This document shows positions 1-5,063 of a stretch of DNA of 8,844 bases, piece after piece. Source of the stretch: JASFWK01 sp050049355 (GTDB taxonomy: Bacteria > Chloroflexota > Anaerolineae > B4-G1 > DUEL01). The stretch is taken from positions 1-8,844 of the forward strand of contig JASFWK010000091.1 of the NCBI GenBank assembly GCA_050049355.1, in the 5' to 3' direction. The translations under genes and the position numbers were made by a program. The notes under the pieces are model-generated. The model did not search any database, had not been told where the DNA came from, and was given only the letters and a program-made list of their open reading frames with translations. Position 1 is the stretch's first letter; the number at the start of each line of letters is the position of its first letter.

Positions 1-261
1 TGTCATCCCCTCTCCATCACCGCTGTGGAGGTGGATTTCTCGTTCGACGAGGAGAGGTCATTGGTCAAGCTCGTAGCGCGAGTGCGATGCAGCGACGTCA
101 CCGGTGTGGAGATGGAGGCGCTGACTGCAGTCAGCGCGGCAGCGTTGACCATTTATGATATGTGCAAGTCGGTGGATCGCAAGATGCGGATTCACAACAT
201 CCGCCTGATCCGCAAGAGTGGCGGGAAGAGCGGGGATATTGTGATTGAGGAGCTGGAATGA
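1..261 (+). CDS. moaC: Cyclic pyranopterin monophosphate synthase MoaC (3' part, start outside window)
   Basis: MoaC makes cyclic pyranopterin monophosphate from the MoaA product, the second half of step one of molybdenum cofactor synthesis, in the cytoplasm. The frame is open from base 1 and reads CHPLSIT..., which matches the conserved CHP segment carrying the active-site histidine. It then reads GVEMEALTAVSAAALTIYDMCK and KSGGKSGD, the signature C-terminal blocks with the catalytic aspartate and lysine (DMCK) and the second lysine (KSGGKSG). Roughly the last 86 residues of a family about 160 aa long are present, so about half the gene lies upstream of the window. The stop codon TGA overlaps the ATG of the next gene (ATGA), indicating a shared operon and translational coupling. 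Identity is certain from motifs; only the 5' end is unseen. Confidence 0.96.
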   Translation, partial: CHPLSITAVEVDFSFDEERSLVKLVARVRCSDVTGVEMEALTAVSAAALTIYDMCKSVDRKMRIHNIRLIRKSGGKSGDIVIEELE

Positions 262-701
262 TGGAGGGGGAAGTCCTCGCAGTTTGTATCAGTGAGGAGA
301 AGGGCACCGCGAAGGCGAACGTCGGTCACGCTGTTCTGCGCGCAAACTGGGGGTTAGAGGGAGATGCTCACGCCGGTCGGTGGCACCGCCAGGTTTCCCT
401 GTTGGCCCGGGAATCGATTGAGAAGATGCGGGCACAGGGGCTTGATGTACAGGAGGGAAGTTTCGCCGAGAACATCACGACGCGGGGGCTGGAGCTGTGC
501 AAGCTCCCTGTGGGAAGCCGCTTGCGATTGGGCGCGGCGCTGGTAGAGGTGACCCAGATCGGCAAGACCTGCCACACTGGTTGTGCCATCTTCCAGGCGG
601 TGGGAGACTGTGTCATGCCCCGCGAGGGGATCTTTGCCCGCGTGGTGAGGTCAGGTGAGGTGGCGGTCGGAGATACTGTGGAGGTGCTGGAGGCGGAGTG
701 A
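258..701 (+). CDS. MOSC domain-containing protein
   Basis: This is a 147-aa stand-alone MOSC domain (molybdenum cofactor sulfurase C-terminal domain). In related proteins the domain is linked to sulfur or molybdenum cofactor handling. Recognisable blocks are GLEGDAHAG near residue 33, the GSFAENITTRGLEL segment, VGSRLRLG, and the cysteine-containing EVTQIGKTCHTGCAIFQAVGDCVMPREGIFAR region near residues 95-130. The conserved cysteine there is the proposed sulfur carrier. A strong ribosome site GAGGAG (247-252) sits 5 bases before the ATG at 258; a second ATG at 261 is also possible. The start overlaps the moaC stop, so it is almost certainly co-transcribed and co-translated with moaC. Stand-alone MOSC proteins beside moaC are common, but their exact substrate is not established. 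Confidence 0.93.
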   Translation: MMEGEVLAVCISEEKGTAKANVGHAVLRANWGLEGDAHAGRWHRQVSLLARESIEKMRAQGLDVQEGSFAENITTRGLELCKLPVGSRLRLGAALVEVTQIGKTCHTGCAIFQAVGDCVMPREGIFARVVRSGEVAVGDTVEVLEAE

Positions 702-721
702 CCCGCCGTGTGCCTCAATCC

Positions 722-1411
722 TCAATCTCTCCGGGTTGCTTTCCAATGCCCATCCCCCCGTTCGACCCATAGGACGGGTAGGCCGTCTATCAACGAAGGG
801 CGAAGTTTCCCCTGAGTATCCACCAGCCCCTCTGTTATCACTTGCCCCGCGATTGATTGCACTCGCGCTACACCAGCGGCGACCAGCTCTGACACCGGCT
901 GCACGCCGTTCATTTCTCGCAACCGCCCGTATAATGTGAAGCGACCATCGCTCCCGGTGGCCGCTAGCCCCACCGCTGCCAGCGCGCCAATAATCCCACT
1001 CCCATCCCCACCCAGGCCCCGCAGGATGAGACTATGCCGGCCAGCCAATGCTCGTGCCTCCTCCTTTGTGACCAGGCTTGTCTTGGCCCGCTTCCCGAAG
1101 GCGATTACCGATTCCGGTGCCTGCCTCGCAAGACAGAGCCCGGGATCACTCCCTGGCGCAGCGGTCGCCTGCACCCAATGCGCAAGCTCTTGAGCCAGGC
1201 TCGCCAAGTCCGGCATTGCTGCCGGCTCCAGGTGGATGGCCGTGGAGCTGTTTTTGGAGGTCATCGGAACCCGCGGATCCTGGCACAATTGATGCCTCGT
1301 CACGCCTCGGACAGGGAAGCGGTTCCCAATCCAGGCCGCCAGGTCGCGGGCCAGATGGCCCGTTCCTGGTGAGCCACGAACGTCTGTATCATCTAGACCA
1401 ATCCAGAGCAC
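722..1411 (-). CDS. TiaS-like protein (tRNA(Ile2) agmatinylcytidine synthase homologue, short form)
   Basis: This 229-aa protein begins WIGLDDTD, the N-terminal motif of archaeal TiaS, the enzyme that attaches agmatine to the wobble C of tRNA-Ile2. A second family-like block, LGGDGSGIIGALAAVGLAATG (about residues 134-154), resembles the GALAAIG segment of the TiaS ferredoxin-like region. The length covers only the front half of archaeal TiaS; no OB-fold or zinc ribbon follows. Most bacteria modify this tRNA with TilS instead, so the function here is unknown and tRNA modification is only a family-based guess. The start is GTG at 1411 with GAGG 8 bases upstream. It ends 20 bp from the convergent MOSC gene and is divergent from the 1533 gene. 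Confidence 0.72.
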   Translation of the reverse strand: MLWIGLDDTDVRGSPGTGHLARDLAAWIGNRFPVRGVTRHQLCQDPRVPMTSKNSSTAIHLEPAAMPDLASLAQELAHWVQATAAPGSDPGLCLARQAPESVIAFGKRAKTSLVTKEEARALAGRHSLILRGLGGDGSGIIGALAAVGLAATGSDGRFTLYGRLREMNGVQPVSELVAAGVARVQSIAGQVITEGLVDTQGKLRPSLIDGLPVLWVERGDGHWKATRRD

Positions 1412-1439
1412 TTGACGATCCTCGCAGAGACAGTATACT
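1412..1439 (+). promoter_or_regulatory. Promoter of the 71-aa protein/DUF134 unit
   Basis: TTGACG (1412-1417), a 16-bp spacer and TATACT (1434-1439) give a good sigma-70-type promoter. The start point would fall near 1446, leaving a leader of about 87 bases before the ATG at 1533. The -35 box directly abuts the start codon of the divergent TiaS-like gene. The -10 is part of the palindrome AGTATACT, so it could also be read on the opposite strand. Confidence 0.6.
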
Positions 1440-1474
1440 TAATTTTGAGCCTATACCCATAATAACTGCCGTCC

Positions 1475-1497
1475 CCCGATCCGCTGGCGGTATTGGG
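1475..1497 (+). promoter_or_regulatory. Hairpin in the leader of the 71-aa protein gene
   Basis: CCCGATCCGC pairs with GCGG-T-ATTGGG, allowing one G-U pair and one bulged T. The result is a compact stem in the predicted 5' leader, about 35 bases before the start codon. No run of T follows, so it is not an intrinsic terminator. A regulatory role is possible but unproven. Confidence 0.3.
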
Positions 1498-1532
1498 CAT
1501 TCCACTACCAACATAGAACAGGGAGGTGTAGA

Positions 1533-1748
1533 ATGGCACGTATCTTTGTGCGCAGACGACGGCATGCGGGGCCCCGAACGGGGCGACCGCGGTTCGGTGT
1601 GGTTGCCGTGGAAGGGGGAGATCTGCACTTCTTTCGGCCTTCACTGCGCCGGAGAGAGCTGGAGCAGATCGCCCAGGTGGCCGATGCCGAGCTGATCTAT
1701 CTTTCCGACAGCCAAGATGAGTCTCCTCTCAAGTCGCCCCAGGAGTAG
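1533..1748 (+). CDS. Hypothetical 71-aa protein upstream of DUF134 gene
   Basis: This small protein of unknown function has a strong ribosome site, GGGAGGTG, placed 4 bases before the ATG. The N-terminus is very basic (RRRRHAGPRTGRPR). A hydrophobic strand-like segment GVVAVEGGDLHFFRP (about residues 22-36) follows. Next is an acidic/amphipathic helix ELEQIAQVADAELIYL (about 42-57) and a polar tail. There is no membrane segment, signal peptide or metal motif. It is separated by 3 bases from the DUF134 gene, whose ribosome site lies inside this gene's last codons, so the two are coupled. The good ribosome site, its own promoter and the tight coupling argue that it is real. From memory, similar short proteins accompany DUF134 genes elsewhere, but this could not be checked. 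Confidence 0.78.
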   Translation: MARIFVRRRRHAGPRTGRPRFGVVAVEGGDLHFFRPSLRRRELEQIAQVADAELIYLSDSQDESPLKSPQE

Positions 1749-1751
1749 CCG

Positions 1752-2150
1752 ATGCCTCGCCCTCGCAAGAAACGGACCGTTGAATACGCGCCTGCTGACC
1801 TGACGTACAAGCCCGTGGGCCGGCGCCTGAGCGATCTGCCCCAGGTGTGGCTTTCCTACGATGAACTGGAAGCACTGCGCTTGGCCTACGTGGAGGGGTT
1901 GTACCAGGCCGAAGCGGCGGACCACATGGGGATCTCTCGCTCTACTTTCCAGCGCACCCTCAGCGACGCCCGATGCAAGGTGGCGGAGGCGCTCGTGAAG
2001 GAGGCGGCGCTGCTTATCGGCGAGGCGGAAGCTCCCCTGCAGCGCTGGCGCTGCCCTGCCTGTGCGTACTCGTGGGCAGTGCTCCATGGATTGGGGAAGG
2101 CGACCGCCCCGGTTTGTCCCCGCTGCGGGCAGGTGGTCGACGAGGCGTGA
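1752..2150 (+). CDS. DUF134 (UPF0251) family HTH protein with C-terminal zinc ribbon
   Basis: This is a 132-aa probable DNA-binding regulator. The N-terminus MPRPRKKR and the LPQVWLSYDELEALRLAYVEGLYQAEAADHMGISRSTFQR segment (residues about 30-68) are the DUF134 signature, a helix-turn-helix like sigma-70 region 4. A zinc-ribbon-like pair follows: CPAC at residues 101-104 and CPRC at 122-125. Many DUF134 proteins lack such a ribbon. The ATG at 1752 is preceded by AGGAG (spacing 7), which overlaps the end of the 71-aa gene. Family members are often encoded beside iron-molybdenum cofactor-binding (NifX/NafY-like) proteins. That and the molybdenum genes around it suggest, as inference only, a metal-related regulon. 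The target is unknown. The gene ends 19 bp from the convergent storage-protein-like gene. Confidence 0.88.
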   Translation: MPRPRKKRTVEYAPADLTYKPVGRRLSDLPQVWLSYDELEALRLAYVEGLYQAEAADHMGISRSTFQRTLSDARCKVAEALVKEAALLIGEAEAPLQRWRCPACAYSWAVLHGLGKATAPVCPRCGQVVDEA

Positions 2151-2169
2151 CCAGCGCGCTGCGTCAGGA

Positions 2170-3006
2170 TCAGCCATCGCTCTCCCGATAGATGCGCGTG
2201 CCGGGACTTTCCCCTTCAAGTGCCGACGTAAGCGTGCCGGGCTCGCGTCCGTTGATGATTAGAACCTCCCTCACTGATCTTGCTCTTGCCAGTGCCCTCA
2301 GCATCGCTCGCTCCACGGGTAGGTCCGGTAGGTCACGCGCGATCAGATCATGGACTGCTATCTCGGGGATGAACTCCGCCTCAGGGTTCCGCTTCGGGTC
2401 GTGGCTGTAAAGGCCCTGTTCATCCTTGACCAGAATGCAGCGACGAGCGCCCAGCACCTCGGCGGTGAGCAGCGCTCCCGCATCCGTCCGGTGAGGGGGG
2501 ATTCGCCCGACCTTGGGGGGCTCCTCCCATAGGCCGTACGGAGGCATCGCGTGCATGACTGGGATACTCCCCAGCCGCAGGTAAGCAGGCAGCTTGGGCA
2601 GGTCGCCATGGCCGATCTTGATTCCGCCGTTGGGTGCCAGGAGCAGCGCCACCATCAGCGCATTCTGCTCGCTGATACTGGCGCCCAACTTCGCCAGCAC
2701 CCCTGTCGGCATCCCCAGGTCGAGGGCAATGGCGTAGGCGTGGCGGGCGCGGGTTCCCCCTCCGGTGAGTACGAGCAAGTTCTGCTCTTGCCTTGCGGCC
2801 ACCAGTTCCTCGAGAAGAGGCAGCACCACCGCGCGTCCTCGATCGATCACTGACTGCCCTCCCAGTTTGACCACCTGTAGATCAGGGAGCGGCTTGAAGA
2901 TTCCGTCAGTCTCCGTGTCCTTCAGAAGCTGCTTCTCCATCAGCGACTCGCCCATCAGGAAGGAGTCGATATGCAGTCGCCCGCTCTTATCTCGTTTCAG
3001 GCCCAT
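2170..3006 (-). CDS. Molybdenum storage protein (MosA/MosB)-like, amino-acid-kinase fold
   Basis: This 278-aa cytoplasmic protein has the amino-acid/UMP kinase fold. It matches the Azotobacter molybdenum storage protein subunits, which store polyoxomolybdate clusters with ATP. Seen in order: VVKLGGQSVIDRGR (residues 45-58, nucleotide-binding glycines), TGGGTRARH, LGMPTGVLAKLGASISEQNA, MPPYGLW, RIPPHRTDAGALL, VKDEQGLYSHDPK, and REVLIINGREPGTLTSALEGESPGT. The VIDRGR, PPY-LW and IPP-RTDAG stretches resemble MosB, and the IPPHR spelling resembles MosA. One gene is present, not two, so a homo-oligomer is likely if it stores metal. The ATG at 3006 was chosen because GGGAGG lies 4 bases upstream and 13 bases separate it from the predicted transcription start; longer frames lack a ribosome site. 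A plain UMP-kinase-like role is the alternative. Flanking molybdenum cofactor genes favour storage of molybdate or tungstate. Confidence 0.82.
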   Translation of the reverse strand: MGLKRDKSGRLHIDSFLMGESLMEKQLLKDTETDGIFKPLPDLQVVKLGGQSVIDRGRAVVLPLLEELVAARQEQNLLVLTGGGTRARHAYAIALDLGMPTGVLAKLGASISEQNALMVALLLAPNGGIKIGHGDLPKLPAYLRLGSIPVMHAMPPYGLWEEPPKVGRIPPHRTDAGALLTAEVLGARRCILVKDEQGLYSHDPKRNPEAEFIPEIAVHDLIARDLPDLPVERAMLRALARARSVREVLIINGREPGTLTSALEGESPGTRIYRESDG

Positions 3007-3011
3007 ATTGC

Positions 3012-3023
3012 CTCCCAAGGGAG
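3012..3023 (-). promoter_or_regulatory. Palindrome overlapping the ribosome site of the storage-protein-like gene
   Basis: CTCCC-TT-GGGAG on the minus strand contains the GGGAG of the Shine-Dalgarno sequence. In the very short mRNA leader it could form a small hairpin of four to five GC-rich pairs that covers the ribosome site. This is weak evidence for translational control. Confidence 0.3.
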
Positions 3024-3025
3024 CG

Positions 3026-3054
3026 TTTATAGCATGCAGAAGGGCGAATGTCAA
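3026..3054 (-). promoter_or_regulatory. Near-consensus promoter of the storage-protein-like gene
   Basis: On the minus strand TTGACA (3054-3049), a 17-bp spacer ending in TGC, and TATAAA (3031-3026) form a very strong sigma-70-type promoter with an extended -10. The start point should be near 3019, giving a leader of about 13 bases. No ModE-like palindrome was recognised next to it. Confidence 0.85.
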
Positions 3055-3181
3055 TTCGCAAGACGATGGCGGCGGACGACTCTCAATGGATTGCGGCCTC
3101 ACGTGCCATTGTCATTTCTTCGCGCCGGCGTGGACAGAGAGGATACTTCTGGGGCAGTATGAGGTTCAAGCCGTGTGTGAT

Positions 3182-3210
3182 TTGTTTATCATCCTGGGTC
3201 GTGCTACAAT
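3182..3210 (+). promoter_or_regulatory. Promoter of the permuted phosphoglycerate mutase gene
   Basis: TTGTTT (3182-3187), a 17-bp spacer ending in TGC, and TACAAT (3205-3210) form a good promoter with an extended -10. The predicted start is near 3217, leaving about 39 bases of leader that contain the ribosome site. Confidence 0.7.
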
Positions 3211-3255
3211 CCGCCGGATACCCGTCACGTTTGATATCGCTGCTAGGAGCGACCT

Positions 3256-4866
3256 ATGCCTCATGTCCCAGGTTCTTCCCTCGCCGACGCCGTTCGGGCG
3301 GCCTATCGCGCCGGCGAGGACGACGAGACCATGGAGCCGCTGGTCTGTGTGGATGCGTCAGGGAATCCCATCGGGCGCGTCCGTGATGGCGACTATGTCA
3401 TCTTCTATGACATCCGTGGCGAGCGCGAGATCGAACTGACCCAGGCGTTCGTCGCCGCCGATTTCCCTCACTTCGCGCGCGAGCCAATGACCACCCGTTG
3501 GGTGACCATGATCGAGTATGATCCCGAATTGAAGGCGCGCGTCGCTTTCCCTCCTTCGGGGGCTGTGCACGATACGCTGAGCGAGGCAGTCAGCAAGCGA
3601 GGGCTGCGCCAAGTCAAAGTGGTCGAGTCGGAGAAGAGCGTGCACCTCACCCATTTCTTGAACGGCAAGCGCAGCGAGCCATTCCCTGGTGAGGAGTGGC
3701 GGATTGTGCCCTCTTTGGAGTTTGAGGGCTATTTGCCGCCGCCGCGGATGCGCGCCGAGGCCGTCGCCGACGCCGCCATTGCGGCCTTGCGCGATCCTGA
3801 GGTTGACTTGCTGGTGGTCAACTGGGCCAACGTGGACGTGATCGGTCACAGCGAGGATCGCGAGGCCATCGAGCGGGCCGTCTCCACGGTCGATGCTCAA
3901 CTTGGGCGTGTGATCGAAGTAGCCAAGAGGATGGAAGTCATTGCATTGGTCACCGCCGATCACGGCACGGTGGAGAAGTGGTACTATCCTGACGGCAGCA
4001 TTGATACTGGCCACACGGACAGCCCGGTGCCATTTGTGTTGGTCGCTCCGCACCTGTCTGGAGCAGAGGTGCGCGATGGGGGTACGCTGATCGACGTGGC
4101 GCCGACGATTCTGGAGCTGTTGGGAGTCGACAAGCCGCCTGCCATGACAGGCACATCGTTAGTTGATGGAGGAGTAGGTCGACAGTCTGAACAGCGGCGT
4201 GTTGCCTTGTTCATCCTGGACGGATGGGGAGCGCGGCACGAGACTCGGGGCAACCTGATCCTGGAAAGCGATACCCCAGTGATGGATGCTCTGCAAAGGA
4301 CCCGTCATTCCACTCGACTGGAGGCCGCAGGGAGTGTTGTGGGGCTGCCGGACAAAGTCCCCGGCCGACCGGGGAGGACAGTGGGCAATTCGGAGGTGGG
4401 ACACTTGCACCTGGGCGCGGGGCGGGTGGTGCCTTCCGATCGGCTGCGGATCGAGCAGGCCATCGCCGACGGCAGCTTCTTTGAGAATCCCTCCCTCCGC
4501 TGGGCGATGGAGGGCGCCAAGCGGGATGGCACTTGCCTGCACCTGCTGGGCATCATCTCCTTCTACAGCTCGCATGGATCGGTCGAGCATCTCAAGGCGC
4601 TGCTGCGGATGGCTGAGAATCAGGGGGTGGGGCGGGTCTACGTGCACGGCATGTTGGGACGGCGTGGCGAGAAGCCGGAGAGTGGCGCGATATACGTGGG
4701 CGACATCGAAGCGGAGTGCCGGCGGTTGGGGGTGGGGAGGCTTGTGTCACTGATCGGTCGCTTCTGGTCGCTTGATCGGGAAGAGAACTGGGATCGCATC
4801 GAGAAGAGCTATCGCTGGCTGGTCCACGGTGACGGCAATTGGGTGTCGTGTGGTGAAACGGGGTAA
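3256..4866 (+). CDS. Circularly permuted cofactor-independent phosphoglycerate mutase homologue (GpmI family)
   Basis: GpmI interconverts 3- and 2-phosphoglycerate using two Mn ions and a phosphoserine. This 536-aa protein holds the family's two halves in reverse order. Residues 1-305 match the normal C-terminal half: R54/R57 (normally R261/R264), K127 (K336), D194/H198 (D403/H407), D235/H236 (D444/H445) and H253 (H462). Residues 314-536 match the normal N-terminal half: D322 in LDGWG (D12), S379 in GNSEVGH (S62), H440 (H123), R470 (R153), R502/R508 (R185/R191). Numbers in brackets are Bacillus stearothermophilus numbering from memory; most spacings agree exactly. Old C- and N-termini are joined by only about 9 extra residues; new termini lie near old residues 208-219. 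The catalytic-loop aspartate (D154) is G471, so mutase activity is uncertain. AGGAG lies 7 bases before the ATG, and the frame has no break. It is monocistronic with its own promoter. Confidence 0.9.
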   Translation: MPHVPGSSLADAVRAAYRAGEDDETMEPLVCVDASGNPIGRVRDGDYVIFYDIRGEREIELTQAFVAADFPHFAREPMTTRWVTMIEYDPELKARVAFPPSGAVHDTLSEAVSKRGLRQVKVVESEKSVHLTHFLNGKRSEPFPGEEWRIVPSLEFEGYLPPPRMRAEAVADAAIAALRDPEVDLLVVNWANVDVIGHSEDREAIERAVSTVDAQLGRVIEVAKRMEVIALVTADHGTVEKWYYPDGSIDTGHTDSPVPFVLVAPHLSGAEVRDGGTLIDVAPTILELLGVDKPPAMTGTSLVDGGVGRQSEQRRVALFILDGWGARHETRGNLILESDTPVMDALQRTRHSTRLEAAGSVVGLPDKVPGRPGRTVGNSEVGHLHLGAGRVVPSDRLRIEQAIADGSFFENPSLRWAMEGAKRDGTCLHLLGIISFYSSHGSVEHLKALLRMAENQGVGRVYVHGMLGRRGEKPESGAIYVGDIEAECRRLGVGRLVSLIGRFWSLDREENWDRIEKSYRWLVHGDGNWVSCGETG

Positions 4867-4900
4867 AGAAGAGAAAGAGCCGGCGGCCTGGCCGCCGGCT
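4865..4900 (-). terminator. Intrinsic terminator of tRNA-Val
   Basis: A perfect 11-bp inverted repeat (4878-4888 with 4890-4900, AGCCGGCGGCC and its complement) forms a very GC-rich hairpin. It starts 7 bases after the tRNA 3' end. On the minus strand it is followed by a pyrimidine/T-rich tract (4877-4865, TTT and TCTTCTTT). The T tract lies only on this side, so it serves the tRNA. It also abuts the stop codon of the convergent mutase gene at 4866. Confidence 0.85.
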
Positions 4901-4907
4901 GTCAGTG

Positions 4908-4981
4908 TGGGCGGTACAAGACTTGAACTTGTGACCTCCACGATGTCAACGTGGCGCTCTTGCCATCTGAGCTAACCGCCC
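4908..4981 (-). tRNA. tRNA-Val(GAC)
   Basis: The minus strand folds into a complete cloverleaf. The acceptor stem is GGGCGGT with ACCGCCC (7 perfect pairs), and the D stem is GCTC/GAGC. The anticodon stem is CCACG/CGTGG with loop TTGACAT (anticodon GAC). The T arm is ACAAG-TTCAAGT-CTTGT. The discriminator base is A, and CCA is not encoded. The 74-nt length is normal. It has its own promoter and terminator, so it is transcribed as a single tRNA. Confidence 0.97.
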
Positions 4982-5002
4982 ATTATTCACGTTGCACAAC
5001 AG

Positions 5003-5031
5003 ATTATACCATTCCCCGTGTGGCTTTGCAA
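5003..5031 (-). promoter_or_regulatory. Promoter of tRNA-Val
   Basis: On the minus strand TTGCAA (5031-5026), a 17-bp spacer ending in TGG, and a perfect TATAAT (5008-5003) are followed by a predicted start about 15 bases before the tRNA 5' end. Its -35 box is the palindrome TTGCAA, which is used again by the divergent holB promoter. Confidence 0.85.
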
Positions 5032-5053
5032 GTCGCTGGGGCTGTGCTAGAAT
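5026..5053 (+). promoter_or_regulatory. Promoter of holB, sharing its -35 box with the tRNA promoter
   Basis: TTGCAA (5026-5031), a 16-bp spacer ending in TGC, and TAGAAT (5048-5053) form an extended -10 promoter. The start point would be about 5060, only a few bases before the ATG at 5064. The mRNA is therefore probably leaderless or nearly so, which agrees with the lack of a clear ribosome site. Confidence 0.68.
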
Positions 5054-5063
5054 CCATCTTGGT

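Noticed and set aside
936..1695. Plus-strand open frames through the TiaS-like gene
   Set aside because: Proline/arginine/serine-rich translations antisense to a gene with recognisable motifs; no ribosome sites.
3358..4053. 231-aa minus-strand open frame
   Set aside because: Lies wholly antisense to the mutase gene, has no family motifs and is the expected shadow of GC-rich coding sequence.
3256..4866. Two adjacent separate gpmI fragments or a frameshifted gene
   Set aside because: The frame is continuous, the joining linker is short, no second start or ribosome site is evident at the junction, and the residue spacing supports one permuted protein.
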